From: Candidatus Cloacimonadota bacterium
GTDB taxonomy: Bacteria; Cloacimonadota; Cloacimonadia; Cloacimonadales; PWNZ01
Direction: 5' to 3'
Assembly: GCA_003564155.1 (NCBI GenBank)
Contig: PWOA01000007.1
Coordinates: forward strand, 1 to 37,273
DNA: 37,273 nt
The position numbers and the translations under genes were made by a program. Position 1 is the first letter of the stretch, and every line of letters starts with the position of its first letter. Below are positions 1 to 9,999 of the stretch, piece after piece. The notes beneath the pieces are model-generated. The model saw nothing but the letters and a program-made list of their open reading frames with translations, was not told the DNA's origin and did not search any database.

Positions 1-135
1 ACAGTTGAAAACATTTTTCAGAAGTGTTATATTGAGACGATAGAGTCAAGTCTAACTGAAGCAGAAAAAAAAACTTTGCTTTCAAAGCTATCCCCAGAGC
101 AAAAAAGAGTGTTAGAAAGGATTGAGGTGTCCTGA
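1..135 (+). CDS. 3' end of a truncated gene, function not recognised
   Basis: An open frame runs from the first base of the window to a TGA at 133-135 and gives the last 44 residues of a protein that begins outside the window. The tail is highly charged and looks helical, with stretches such as LTEAEKKTLLSKL and PEQKRVLERIEVS. I do not recognise the family. It could be the C-terminus of an ordinary soluble protein or of a mobile-element protein; nothing here decides this. A short inverted repeat (GTGGAC at 141-146, GTCCAC at 164-169) follows directly. Confidence is limited because only a fragment is visible. Confidence 0.4.
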   Translation, partial: TVENIFQKCYIETIESSLTEAEKKTLLSKLSPEQKRVLERIEVS

Positions 136-843
136 AATAGGTGGACTAAAAGGAGCACTATATGTCCACAAAGAGTTGAGGGGAAAGAATGATTTAGAAA
201 ATTAGGAATTAGAATATAGGATGGATATGCGATTTTATGATAAAAAATAATGTTGAGTTCTGCTTTAGTTTCACAGATAAAATATATTAAACCTCCAAAC
301 TGGACAAGCCAGAAGCAACCCGTCCTGGCAATTGGCCTAACCGATTTCGTAAGCTGGGCTCATGAATTGCCCTTAGAATCTTCTGCCAAAGTAACACGAA
401 GCAAAACAAGATCGACAAGGAATGCATTAAATCCAACAGTCTAAAGCATTATTATCGTTCAAACGCGCAACTACTCCATAATAATCCTTGCTCGATTAGC
501 TTAATACTTTATTTTGTTTAAAAAGATTGAGAGTACCCAAAAGTAGTAATGCATATTATGGAACTGTTTAGGCTTTATAGATAATAACTCAATCAGAAGA
601 CGTATTAAGATAAACCATTTCTGGAGAAGCGTTTCATAATTTTTATAAGAACATTTAATTAGCTATAAGAGACTTAGGACTTGATTATTATATTAATTAG
701 AACCAATCAAACCGATACAAACAATGGCGAATCTGAAACTAAAAAATCGTTTCAAGTTAGCTTTGATACTAAGATTTGTAAACATGCGGTTATAGATTGA
801 AAAAAAACTCAAATGATAATTACTCATCAGGAGACTTTGCTTA
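136..843. other. 700-bp stretch without a convincing gene
   Basis: No open frame here has a ribosome-binding site together with a recognisable product. An AGGAG at 151-155 precedes an ATG at 162, but that frame stops after five codons. A 64-codon frame at 250-444 has no good Shine-Dalgarno sequence and no recognisable motif. Several frames break off after 20-60 codons, which would fit a decayed gene or insertion-sequence relic next to the truncated upstream gene, but I cannot name one. The last part (about 690-843) should hold the copA promoter; I see no strong consensus there. Confidence 0.4.
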
Positions 844-3288
844 ATGAATACTAAAAAAGAGACAGTTATTAAAATCAAAGGAATGAATTGCACCAGTTGT
901 TCTGCAAATGTCGGAAGAAGCTTAAAAGCTTTGAATGGAGTATTAAAAGTTAATGTCAATTTTGCTTCAGAAAAGGGATACATAACATACGATGAAAATA
1001 TAATAAATATTTCCGTATTATATGATACTATAAAAAAACTTGGCTTCGAGCCTATCAAAGAATCTAGTGACATTGAGCAAGTATCATTAAAAATCGGAGG
1101 CATGCATTGTGCTTCATGTGCACAAAACATTCAAAAATTGTTAAATAATTTAAAAGGAGTCAAAGAGGCTTCGTTAAATTTCAGCACTGAAATACTCATT
1201 CTGCAGTATGATAAATCAGTAATACCTTTAGAAGGCATAATAAAGCGAATATCTAATTTAGGCTATCAAGCCGGCGTCCGCAATAAAACAAATAATTATG
1301 AAGAAGACAACAGTATCAAAAATCTGAATTTGATTCGCCACAAAATGTTACGTGCTGTTGCATTATCTAGTTTGATAATGATATTAATGGTTATCAGAAT
1401 GACGGGTATATATGTTCCGGTTTATCGCTTGATTACCGCTATATTGGCTTTCCCTGTAATTTTCATATTCGGCTTTAGGATTCATAAGTCTAGCTTTAAT
1501 TCACTTATTAACAAGACGGCGAATATGGATGTTTTGGTAAGTCTTGGGTCCTTATTACCTTATATTGTTGGTTTATTGGGATTTTTCTTTGAAATGCAAA
1601 CCTTTATTGAGATGGCAGCAACTATAGTGACTTTTCATTTGCTTGGGAAGTATTTAGAAATTAAAGCAAAAGGCAAGGCATCAGATGCTATCAAGAAACT
1701 TATACAATTAGGTGCTAAAACTGCTCGTGTATTAAGGGAAGGTAAAGAAATTGAACTACCTGTTAATGAATTAGAAAAGGATGACATATTATTAATTAAA
1801 GCAGGAGAAAAAATACCTACAGATGGAATCATATTAGAAGGGCGAACTTCAGTTGATGAATCTATGGTAAGCGGTGAATCCATGCCCGTAAATAAGCAAG
1901 AAAACGACGAGATCATTGGGGGAACAATTAACCAGTTTGGTTTTTTGAAGGCCAAAGTAACTAAGATCGGCCAAGAAACGTTTTTATCACAAGTTATTAA
2001 ATTAGTTGAAGAAGCCCAAGGTTCAAAAATTCCAATTCAAGATTTTGCGGATCGTGTCACAGGCATATTTGTACCCACAATACTTGGACTTACAGCTATG
2101 ACATTTTTATCATATCTCATCTTCCCTGAATTTCATCGGTCTATTATTTTGTGGGGAGCTAATTACTTACCATGGATAAATCCCGACTTGAGTATTCTAT
2201 CTCTTGGTTTTCTTTCTTCAATTGCCGTTTTAGTGATATCATGTCCATGTGCTTTAGGATTGGGTACTCCAACTGCTTTAATGGTAGGCGGTGGATTAGG
2301 TGCAGAGAACGGTATTTTGATTAAAAATGGAGAAGCTGTACAAACGTTAAAAGAAGTAGATGCTATTGCTTTTGACAAAACCGGAACTATAACTAAAGGG
2401 AAACCGGAGGTTACCGACATAATAACAGTAGGAAGCATTACCAAAAGTGAGTTGCTACAGTTATCAGCTTCTTTGGAAAGTATTTCTGAGCATCCTTTAG
2501 CAAGGGCAATAATCGCAAAAGCCCAAGAATCACACTTAACTTTAAGTAACGTGACAGAAGCTAAAACCATCCCGGGTAAAGGAATTATGGGAATGTTGGA
2601 TTCTCATAAAGTTATAATTGGCAATCAACAACTCATGAAAGATCTTGATATTAAAATAAAAAACAAAAAAGATATCGACAACTTAGAAGAAGCTGCTAAA
2701 ACAGTTCTTATTGTTGCTGTCGATAATCAAATTAATGGATTAATTGCTGTTGCTGATCAATTGAAAGAAGATTCTAAAAGTGCTATCGAGCAGATTAAAA
2801 AAATGGGCATAGCAACTATCATGATAACCGGTGATAATAAAAAAACCGCAGAAGCTATTGCCAATATGGTCAATATTGACGAAATAGTATCACAGGTTTT
2901 ACCGGATGGAAAAGTAGATGCTATTAAAAAACTGCAACGTAGATATTCTAATGTAGCAATGGTAGGTGATGGGATAAACGATGCGCCAGCTCTAAAACAA
3001 GCCAATATAGGTATTGCTATAGGAACAGGAACCGATATAGCAATAGAAGCTTCGGATATTACACTTGTAAAAGGTGACTTATCAACAGTTGTAGCCTCAA
3101 TCAGATTATCAAAACAAATCTTTAGAAAGATTAAAGAGAATTTCTTTTGGGCTTGGTTCTACAATGCAGTTGCAATCCCTATAGCAATGTTAGGACTTCT
3201 TCATCCCATGATTGGTGCTGCTGCTATGTCTATTAGTTCTCTTAACGTTGTTTATAATTCTTTAAAACTTAAAAAAGCAGAAATATGA
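844..3288 (+). CDS. copA: Copper-exporting P1B-type ATPase (CopA)
   Basis: An inner-membrane pump that uses ATP to move Cu(I) out of the cytoplasm. The 814-residue protein carries two N-terminal heavy-metal-binding domains with CxxC pairs (GMNCTSC, C16/C19; GMHCASC, C89/C92). Eight predicted membrane helices, the actuator loop SGES, the transmembrane Cys-Pro-Cys (C467-P468-C469), the phosphorylated D511 in DKTGT, TGD at 662-664 and GDGIND at 708-713 follow in the family order. Late-helix motifs FYN and MSISS match copper (P1B-1) rather than zinc or cadmium pumps. AGGAG at 828-832 supports the ATG. It appears monocistronic and faces the flavodoxin-domain gene tail to tail. No copper-responsive regulator or operator was recognised nearby, so its control is unknown. 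Confidence 0.95.
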   Translation: MNTKKETVIKIKGMNCTSCSANVGRSLKALNGVLKVNVNFASEKGYITYDENIINISVLYDTIKKLGFEPIKESSDIEQVSLKIGGMHCASCAQNIQKLLNNLKGVKEASLNFSTEILILQYDKSVIPLEGIIKRISNLGYQAGVRNKTNNYEEDNSIKNLNLIRHKMLRAVALSSLIMILMVIRMTGIYVPVYRLITAILAFPVIFIFGFRIHKSSFNSLINKTANMDVLVSLGSLLPYIVGLLGFFFEMQTFIEMAATIVTFHLLGKYLEIKAKGKASDAIKKLIQLGAKTARVLREGKEIELPVNELEKDDILLIKAGEKIPTDGIILEGRTSVDESMVSGESMPVNKQENDEIIGGTINQFGFLKAKVTKIGQETFLSQVIKLVEEAQGSKIPIQDFADRVTGIFVPTILGLTAMTFLSYLIFPEFHRSIILWGANYLPWINPDLSILSLGFLSSIAVLVISCPCALGLGTPTALMVGGGLGAENGILIKNGEAVQTLKEVDAIAFDKTGTITKGKPEVTDIITVGSITKSELLQLSASLESISEHPLARAIIAKAQESHLTLSNVTEAKTIPGKGIMGMLDSHKVIIGNQQLMKDLDIKIKNKKDIDNLEEAAKTVLIVAVDNQINGLIAVADQLKEDSKSAIEQIKKMGIATIMITGDNKKTAEAIANMVNIDEIVSQVLPDGKVDAIKKLQRRYSNVAMVGDGINDAPALKQANIGIAIGTGTDIAIEASDITLVKGDLSTVVASIRLSKQIFRKIKENFFWAWFYNAVAIPIAMLGLLHPMIGAAAMSISSLNVVYNSLKLKKAEI

Positions 3289-3329
3289 TAAGCAGGTTAA
3301 TACACCATATCTTTCAGTACTCTATTTAT

Positions 3330-3800
3330 TTAAATGTTAACAATATTAGCAAAATCCTTGATTTTGTCATCAAAAAATACAACTTCACTTTTTTTCACTC
3401 CAATAAGTCGCAAAATCAGTTTTTCGATAAAACTTATTCTTTTAAAATCATACTCATAACCGAGGTTCTCTTTGGCGATCGCTTTCTGGTAAATTACAGG
3501 GGGATATGACTTTTTAAAATAAGATTCAATGACTTTTTCTTTATCAGTTCCGGCACATAAATATAAAACTACTCTTTTTCTATTGAATTTTGAAAGATTA
3601 TCATTTATGAAACTTTTCATCTCTTTTTGAATTCCTCCGTAATATACAGAACTACCCAATATAACCGTATCATATTTCTCTATATCATGATTACTATTTA
3701 CGTTTACAATCTTGACCTCACCATTGATTAAGTTCTGTAACTTTTTTGCAACTTTATTTACACTCCCATACTTCGTTGAATAAACAATAATAGTTGTCAT
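3330..3800 (-). CDS. Flavodoxin-domain protein (HemG-like family)
   Basis: A 156-residue protein of the flavodoxin fold expected to bind FMN. The N-terminus MTTIIVYSTKYGSV has the beta-strand and phosphate-binding loop of the family (consensus T-x-T/Y-G-x-T/S), and VILGSSVYYGG matches the second flavin-contacting loop. Size and sequence resemble the flavodoxin-domain group that includes menaquinone-dependent protoporphyrinogen oxidase HemG, but the true substrate cannot be read from sequence. I start at the ATG at 3800 and not at an in-frame upstream ATG (3836), because AGGAG lies the right distance before it and the fold begins there. It converges on copA with a 41-bp gap, so the two are not cotranscribed. 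Confidence 0.75.
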   Translation of the reverse strand: MTTIIVYSTKYGSVNKVAKKLQNLINGEVKIVNVNSNHDIEKYDTVILGSSVYYGGIQKEMKSFINDNLSKFNRKRVVLYLCAGTDKEKVIESYFKKSYPPVIYQKAIAKENLGYEYDFKRISFIEKLILRLIGVKKSEVVFFDDKIKDFANIVNI

Positions 3801-4182
3801 ATAAAAATCTCCTCTTATTTTAGTCAATATTACCAAATACTGCCATGAGAAAGAGTATGAAATAGAGAAGTAAAAAAAGTCAAGTAAAAGAACATGTAAA
3901 AAACAGAAGAATAAATTTAATCTCAGTATTCCCTAAGATTGAGTAACACTTATTTTAGATATAGCTAATATAAGGATATAGTAAACACATAGAATATTTC
4001 TTCTCAATATAAAATTTTAAGCTTTTGTTTACCATTGAAAAATTGATAATAAAACTTAGCAACTATCTTCAGTTATGAATATCGGGAGAAATTGGTTGAC
4101 AACCTTCTGTAGTGTAGGTAATTGTGATCTCAATTATATTCAGGGAGTTAACCCCCTAACAGAAAAAGCTTGGAGGTTTGTT
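3801..4182. other. Divergent intergenic region, flavodoxin gene / S8 protease
   Basis: About 380 bases separate the two divergent start codons once the protease start is moved to 4183. It must contain promoters for both directions. Apart from the weak minus-strand candidate at 3854-3883 I see no strong promoter, hairpin or repeat. An in-frame ATG at 4075 lacks a Shine-Dalgarno sequence and would prepend 36 residues unlike a signal peptide. Confidence 0.4.
3854..3883 (-). promoter_or_regulatory. Possible sigma-70-type promoter of the flavodoxin-domain gene
   Basis: On the minus strand TTGACT (3883-3878) is followed after 18 bases by CATACT (3859-3854), about 55 bases before the start codon. 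In such AT-rich DNA near-matches occur by chance, so this is only a candidate. Confidence 0.25.
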
Positions 4183-4185
4183 TTG
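4171..4185 (+). promoter_or_regulatory. Shine-Dalgarno and TTG start deciding the S8 protease N-terminus
   Basis: TGGAGG at 4171-4176 is followed after six bases by TTG at 4183-4185 in the protease frame. This is the only strong ribosome-binding site near the gene start, and starting here yields a classic signal peptide (K-rich N-region, then hydrophobic VLIMSLAVISFVSM). Confidence 0.7.
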
Positions 4186-7100
4186 AAACTAACAAATAAG
4201 TACGATCAGTTTAACAAATACATTAAAGTATTAATAATGTCACTTGCAGTTATATCTTTCGTAAGTATGGACGGCTTAGATCATTTAGACCAAAATGTGA
4301 GAACAGCAGAAAATTTTAATCTTGAGCAACAGAGAATGCTGTTAAATTCTTTAGACCCGGTTGATTTAAATAGTGTACCGGAGAGTGCTTATCATAAAGG
4401 GAGAATTGTTATAAAACTAAGTTCTCAAGCAGGCGAAGTTGTAAAAGATATTCTTCACAGAGCTGCTAATGATTACGTTATCACTAACCATTCTGAATTA
4501 GACTTATTGAATGTTAAATACTCAGTTAGAGAATACCGACCTATATTACATGGACACTATGATATTTCTGCCGATTTCATCAAAAACCGTCATAAGCATC
4601 AGGAATGGGGTTTTCACTTATGGTTCAAGCTACAGTTAGATAAAAACGCCAATATTATAGACGCTGTACGTGATTATCAATCTCTCGAAGCAGTTGATAT
4701 TGCCGAACCGGTTTACATAAAAAAAATGATAGAACCGTTAGATAAGATACCGATATTTAATCAAAATCCACCAACCAGATGGAGACCTAATGATACTCAT
4801 TATAATGTACAATGGGCCTTAAGAAACACCGGTCAATCGATTCAAGACTTTATAGGAGTTGCCGGATCCGATATAAAAGCAGAAGGAGCTTGGACTCTCG
4901 AAAAAGGTCATAGTGATATCATTGTCGCAATATTTGATGATGGCATGGATTATGAACATGAAGATCTCGAAGATAATGTTTGGCCTGGTATTGGCCCTCA
5001 AGGATCCAACACTCCAACAAACAACCATGGTACTCATGTGGCAGGCATTATAGCTGCAATATCTAACAATAATCAAGGTATAGCAGGTATTGCAGGTGGT
5101 TCAGGAACTGGTAATGGAGTTAAGTTAATGGCTTGTAACATATTTAATACGGAAGATACTTATACACAGAGAAAGGTTTTTGCAGCTGATAGTAATGCGG
5201 TAATATCACAAAACAGTTGGACATATACCCAAGCCAACGTATATAATACTAATGATTTAGAGGCTATTTCATATTTCAATGTTAATGCAGGAGGAGACGT
5301 ATTAGATGGAGGGATAACTATCTTTGCTGCCGGCAATAGTAATAGCAGTAATAATTGGTATCCAGGATATTATGGTGGTACAATAGCAGTAGCATCAACT
5401 TTTAACCAAGACAGAAAATCCGGATTCTCCAATTATGGCCGTTGGATCGACATTTCTGCACCTGGCTCTCTAATTGCCAGTACCATTTCCGATGACGGCT
5501 ATTCCTATCTGAGCGGAACATCTATGGCTTGTCCTCATGTTTCAGGTGTAGCTGCACTGGTGGTATCATATGCACACAGGAATGATATATCACTTACTAA
5601 TAGTCGATTAAGAGATATTTTACTCAATACAACAGATAACATTGACCACATAAATACTAACCACCAAGGCCAGTTAGGAACGGGAAGACTCAATGCACAT
5701 GCAGCTTTGATGGAGCTTGTAATCCCTAACCCTCAACATTTTAGTGCTGAAGCAGATAGTAAGACCGAAGTTGATCTTCATTGGCAACAAAACGAATATG
5801 AAGATGACGTAATGATAATTTGGTCTAGTGAACCTGAACTAGGTCATCCTGAACAAGGAACTTTCTACGATTTAAGTCATAATATACCAGGTGGTGGAGT
5901 TGTTTTATATAAGGGTGCAGATACAACGTTCGTTCATCAAGAACTGGAATCGGGAAGAACTTATTATTACAAAGCTATCTCTTATAATGAAGATTATGAC
6001 TACTCTTATGGCTTAGCATACCACGTTACTACTATCCCACCGGTATTTGAAGTACCGTTCTATGAAGATTTTGACGAAGATGATCGGCTGCCGGTAGCTT
6101 GGGATGTAATAGATAATATCGGTTTAGGTCAAGTTTGGAAAATTGGATCTATTAATGAAGGACTACAAGAAACAACCGGTAACTATGTCTATACCTATAG
6201 AGACGAACATGGTGATAATCGCATGCAAAATACCGATCTGATCTCCCCTAATATAAAATTATTAGGCAAAGATAATGTAACACTGAAATTTAATCACTAT
6301 TTTTTAAGTTCTTTTAACTCATACGCTTATTTGCTCTACAGGCTTGATGGAGGGAGTTGGTATCCTTTAGACCGCTGGATAACTACTACAAATAACCCTC
6401 AAACATATGAAACGATGATATCTGATCTCGAAGAGTATTCCAATATTAGTTTCAAGTGGACTTTTTTCAGCATAAACGCCAATTTTTGGTGTATTGATGA
6501 TATTGAGGTTTTTAAAACCATTTATCTGCCTCCAGTAAATATTGAAGTTTATGCAAAAAACAACGCGGCAATTATTGAATGGGAACCTCCCTCAGAGGAT
6601 AAACCAAAAGGATATAATGTATTTAGAAACTCAAAATTGGTTAATGATAAACCTTTAACAAACTTTTTTTATGAAGACAATAATATTGACTTCGGCAAAC
6701 AATATGATTATTACTTGACTTCAGTGTATGAAGAAAGCGAATCTTTACCGTCAGAAACAGTTAGTATAACCTTAAAATACCCAGATGAGACAGACAAAAA
6801 ATCCCCTCCTCGTAATTTGACGTATTTTGCAGAAGGTTCGAACGTTCATTTGACTTGGCACAGACCTCATAATTTCGCTCAAGATGATTTTACAAGTTAC
6901 CGAATTTACCGGAATGATCTTGCTGTTAATATTGAAACAATTTTAGACACAACATATATTGATACAGATTTATATCCGGATAACGACTATGATTTTTATA
7001 TAACAGCTGTTTTTGATGAGATTGAATCTAAGCCGTCAAATGTTGTAACTGTAGAATTGGTAAATATTGAAAATGTGGATCTTCCATCTGTCACGGGATT

Positions 7101-7365
7101 GAAACCTAATTACCCCAACCCGTTCAATCCGGAAACAACAATAAAGTTTACTCTTGCTAGTCCCGGTTTTGTTATTATTGATATTTATAACACCAGAGGA
7201 CAACTAATAACAACTCTAATTGATAAGCATTTAGAATCAGGAATACACACTATTAATTGGAACGGTAAAGACTTTAATAATAATCAGGTAGGTAGTGGTA
7301 TCTATTTTTATAGAATGAAAAAAGGGAGTTATACTTCAACCAATAAAATGATTATGCTGAAATAA
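4183..7365 (+). CDS. Secreted subtilisin-like serine protease (S8) with FN3 and C-terminal FlgD-like sorting domain
   Basis: A 1060-residue extracellular or surface protease counted from TTG 4183. A signal peptide is followed by a propeptide-like region (about 60-190), then the S8 catalytic domain with triad D252 (FDDG), H282 (HGTHVAG) and S447 (GTSMACPH), and the oxyanion Asn in AAGNS. Next come a fibronectin-III-like repeat (from about 517), a choice-of-anchor/MAM-like domain (about 620-773, ending CIDDIEVF), two more FN3 domains (about 783-960), and a C-terminal beta domain (about 975-1060) beginning YPNPFNPETTIKF and ending in a typical GIYFYRMK strand. Such FlgD-like tails are common in Cloacimonadota, Caldithrix and relatives and resemble type IX sorting domains. 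It may degrade protein polymers outside the cell. The next gene, for another exported protein, follows in the same direction. Confidence 0.92.
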   Translation: MKLTNKYDQFNKYIKVLIMSLAVISFVSMDGLDHLDQNVRTAENFNLEQQRMLLNSLDPVDLNSVPESAYHKGRIVIKLSSQAGEVVKDILHRAANDYVITNHSELDLLNVKYSVREYRPILHGHYDISADFIKNRHKHQEWGFHLWFKLQLDKNANIIDAVRDYQSLEAVDIAEPVYIKKMIEPLDKIPIFNQNPPTRWRPNDTHYNVQWALRNTGQSIQDFIGVAGSDIKAEGAWTLEKGHSDIIVAIFDDGMDYEHEDLEDNVWPGIGPQGSNTPTNNHGTHVAGIIAAISNNNQGIAGIAGGSGTGNGVKLMACNIFNTEDTYTQRKVFAADSNAVISQNSWTYTQANVYNTNDLEAISYFNVNAGGDVLDGGITIFAAGNSNSSNNWYPGYYGGTIAVASTFNQDRKSGFSNYGRWIDISAPGSLIASTISDDGYSYLSGTSMACPHVSGVAALVVSYAHRNDISLTNSRLRDILLNTTDNIDHINTNHQGQLGTGRLNAHAALMELVIPNPQHFSAEADSKTEVDLHWQQNEYEDDVMIIWSSEPELGHPEQGTFYDLSHNIPGGGVVLYKGADTTFVHQELESGRTYYYKAISYNEDYDYSYGLAYHVTTIPPVFEVPFYEDFDEDDRLPVAWDVIDNIGLGQVWKIGSINEGLQETTGNYVYTYRDEHGDNRMQNTDLISPNIKLLGKDNVTLKFNHYFLSSFNSYAYLLYRLDGGSWYPLDRWITTTNNPQTYETMISDLEEYSNISFKWTFFSINANFWCIDDIEVFKTIYLPPVNIEVYAKNNAAIIEWEPPSEDKPKGYNVFRNSKLVNDKPLTNFFYEDNNIDFGKQYDYYLTSVYEESESLPSETVSITLKYPDETDKKSPPRNLTYFAEGSNVHLTWHRPHNFAQDDFTSYRIYRNDLAVNIETILDTTYIDTDLYPDNDYDFYITAVFDEIESKPSNVVTVELVNIENVDLPSVTGLKPNYPNPFNPETTIKFTLASPGFVIIDIYNTRGQLITTLIDKHLESGIHTINWNGKDFNNNQVGSGIYFYRMKKGSYTSTNKMIMLK

Positions 7366-7446
7366 TCCAAATATGTCAATACCTTGAATTCGTTATTTAT
7401 TTCCAATCAAATACATTCAACACACAAGTGGTATTTATTATCTATT

Positions 7447-9999
7447 ATGAATAATTTTAACCCAAATTACAGTGTTCCTATTGTAACCGGTTTCTTCTTA
7501 TGGCTATTATTCTCCCCGGTTTGTATTCAAGCTACAACTAATAACTTAGGAATCGCTGAACATAGAATCAATCATCTTAACGGTAATTTCGATAAACAAA
7601 TAACTAATTCCTACCGACAACAGTTTTTTTCAACTACTATAAAGCTATCTGATGTTGATGAATGGTATTATGAATATGCCATATCGGAAGCAAAAGAGAA
7701 TAATTGGACTAAAGTCAGTGCAATTACACAAGAGATACATACTACAGATTCAATTTCACTTTATATTAAATCTTTATTTGAGTTGGATAAGTATGATGAA
7801 CTATTACAATTCGTTGATAAAATACCTGAACACAAAATGAAACAATTGTTTGACGGAATAATTGAGTATTATGTTTTATCAGCGCTAGAATTAGCTCAAT
7901 ATGACCATATATTAGTTCTTTTAGAGTCACAAAGAGATTTAGATAGACAACTCACTAATTACTGGTATAAACGTATTTTATATACACTCATAAAAAATCA
8001 TGATTATAAAGCAATTATAACGTTAATTGATGTTTTCCCTGACGATATATATTTAGAAGGAGAACAAAACTATATCTTAGGGGTTGTTAATTACCATAAA
8101 GGTAGTTACTCAACAGCCCGCGATTTATTACATAACATCCCTAAAGAGGCGTTATTTTACAATCTTGCCCACAATTACCTCTCATTAATATATTATTACA
8201 GTGAAGATTTAGAAAGCATTCCGAACGATTTACAGAGTTTAAGTGAAGAAGTAAAGTTTAATTACGCACTTACTTTGTTAAAATTAGGGAAACTGGACGA
8301 TGCGAGTTCAATTGCTTTAAAATTAGAGCAAGCTGAAAGTAAGAATCTTATTAATCTCTTAATTGCTTGGGAAATGAAACATTACAGAACTGCATACTCG
8401 TTATTAAACGATTTCTATAGCTTTAGCCCTACAGGACATAAACTTACGACTTTAATAATGGCTGAAACATACTTATTTCTAGATAATTATCGTGAAGCAG
8501 AATGGCTTTTTAAACATTATACAAGTTTCGAAAATGCGGACATAAAATATGCTAATCACGCCTTAGGATATTGCTTCAATAGTTTTTATCGGTTTGATAA
8601 TGCTGTTTATTTTTGGAATCAAAACTTAGATACCCATAAATCTCATTATGATTCATTAGCAGCTTATAATTTGTCATTGCTTTATGCCAAAACAGAACGC
8701 TATAGTTCAGCTAATGATTATTTTAATTATTTTAATGATAAGTATGGTCTTAAAACCAATGACAAAGTGTTCATTGAGTCATATTTAACTACTTTATTAG
8801 AACAACAATTATTTCTTGTCTTCAAAGATAAGTTTAATAAACTACAATCTATACTACCGGATAAATTAAAGTTACAAGGGATGCTCACATTAGGAGATTA
8901 TTTTAACAATTTACAACAATATCAAAAAGCTGTTAACTACTATCAAGAAGCTTTACATATTGAACATGATGATAATTTACTCTTAAAAATTGAACGACTA
9001 CGTTTCAGTATGGGAGAATATAAAGATTCTGAGGACTTTATTATCTCGCTGATAGATAAATATCCTAATAGTAGCTTCAATAAACAGCTATCCTTAGATC
9101 TGACTAAGTACTATATCAGTCAAAACAAACTTCAACAAGCGGGAAATTTAATCGATTCTTTGCTTGTTATCCAAGAATATCCGGATTTGATGGTTGTTGA
9201 TGAAAATTCTGCTTATACAGACTCACTGGTTTATTATAAAGCTTTAGTACAAAAAGAAGCGGGTAACTTAACCGATGCCAAACATCTTTTTATTGAACTC
9301 CACCGTAATCTAAGAACAGATAATTTACGGTTGTCTATTGTTCAGCATTTAGACAATATTTTTTCCAGAACAGGGGCTCAAAAAGCAATCACTTTTTTAA
9401 ATGAGCTAATTGAAGATGAATCTAGAACCCATATTCACAAAGATTACCTTATTCTATTGGCACAAGTCTATGAAAATCAATCTTTATATGGAGAAGCAAA
9501 TAAGATTTATCAACTACTCCTTGAAGAGGATGAAAATTATGATTATTATTATTACTTAGCAATAAATGAAATACGCCAACGAAATTACAATAAAACTCTT
9601 AACTATATAGAAGCATTTAAAGATAAGACAGAAAGTGTAAATGAAGACATTCAATTTCTATCATATTTAGCATATTATTCCTTAGATGAGAAGGAAAAAG
9701 CTGTTGACATACTGCTGGATCTTTATTACGATTATCCTGATTCTCCCAAACGGTTCGAATTTTTGAAAAACATTATTGAATTTTTCATCGAAAACGACTA
9801 TGATCTTTTCGCTTGGTACTTTCTTTATCACTATTACCCTCAGGCTACTAATCCCGAAAAATGGATTCTCGACCGCTATAATGAGCAACTTGAGCCTAAA
9901 ACAGCTGAAGACAGTCTCAAAGTAGAAGAAGTTAATAACTTTCGTAAAACACTGTCTAAATACTTCATTTACCCCATAAAGGAAAACAATGAAAATTGA
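7447..9999 (+). CDS. Exported tetratricopeptide-repeat protein
   Basis: An 850-residue protein with an N-terminal signal sequence (hydrophobic IVTGFFLWLLFSPVCIQA), then helical repeats of TPR type along most of the length. Examples are paired helices with small residues at the TPR positions near YNLAHNYLSLIYYYS, LTTLIMAETYLFLDNYREAEWLF and LKLQGMLTLGDYFNNLQQYQ. No enzymatic domain is visible; TPR arrays of this kind usually scaffold periplasmic or outer-membrane complexes. I prefer the ATG at 7447 over an in-frame TTG at 7384, because only the shorter form puts the hydrophobic segment at a normal signal-peptide position; neither has a strong Shine-Dalgarno. It lies 81 bases after the S8 protease, and its 3' end overlaps the PHP gene by 11 bases, so the downstream pair is probably translationally coupled. 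Confidence 0.8.
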   Translation: MNNFNPNYSVPIVTGFFLWLLFSPVCIQATTNNLGIAEHRINHLNGNFDKQITNSYRQQFFSTTIKLSDVDEWYYEYAISEAKENNWTKVSAITQEIHTTDSISLYIKSLFELDKYDELLQFVDKIPEHKMKQLFDGIIEYYVLSALELAQYDHILVLLESQRDLDRQLTNYWYKRILYTLIKNHDYKAIITLIDVFPDDIYLEGEQNYILGVVNYHKGSYSTARDLLHNIPKEALFYNLAHNYLSLIYYYSEDLESIPNDLQSLSEEVKFNYALTLLKLGKLDDASSIALKLEQAESKNLINLLIAWEMKHYRTAYSLLNDFYSFSPTGHKLTTLIMAETYLFLDNYREAEWLFKHYTSFENADIKYANHALGYCFNSFYRFDNAVYFWNQNLDTHKSHYDSLAAYNLSLLYAKTERYSSANDYFNYFNDKYGLKTNDKVFIESYLTTLLEQQLFLVFKDKFNKLQSILPDKLKLQGMLTLGDYFNNLQQYQKAVNYYQEALHIEHDDNLLLKIERLRFSMGEYKDSEDFIISLIDKYPNSSFNKQLSLDLTKYYISQNKLQQAGNLIDSLLVIQEYPDLMVVDENSAYTDSLVYYKALVQKEAGNLTDAKHLFIELHRNLRTDNLRLSIVQHLDNIFSRTGAQKAITFLNELIEDESRTHIHKDYLILLAQVYENQSLYGEANKIYQLLLEEDENYDYYYYLAINEIRQRNYNKTLNYIEAFKDKTESVNEDIQFLSYLAYYSLDEKEKAVDILLDLYYDYPDSPKRFEFLKNIIEFFIENDYDLFAWYFLYHYYPQATNPEKWILDRYNEQLEPKTAEDSLKVEEVNNFRKTLSKYFIYPIKENNEN

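Noticed and set aside
250-444. 64-codon frame in the left intergenic region
   Set aside because: No Shine-Dalgarno, no recognised motif; surrounding frames look equally random.
3285-3509. 74-codon frame starting at the copA stop
   Set aside because: It lies antisense inside the flavodoxin-domain gene and has no recognisable product.
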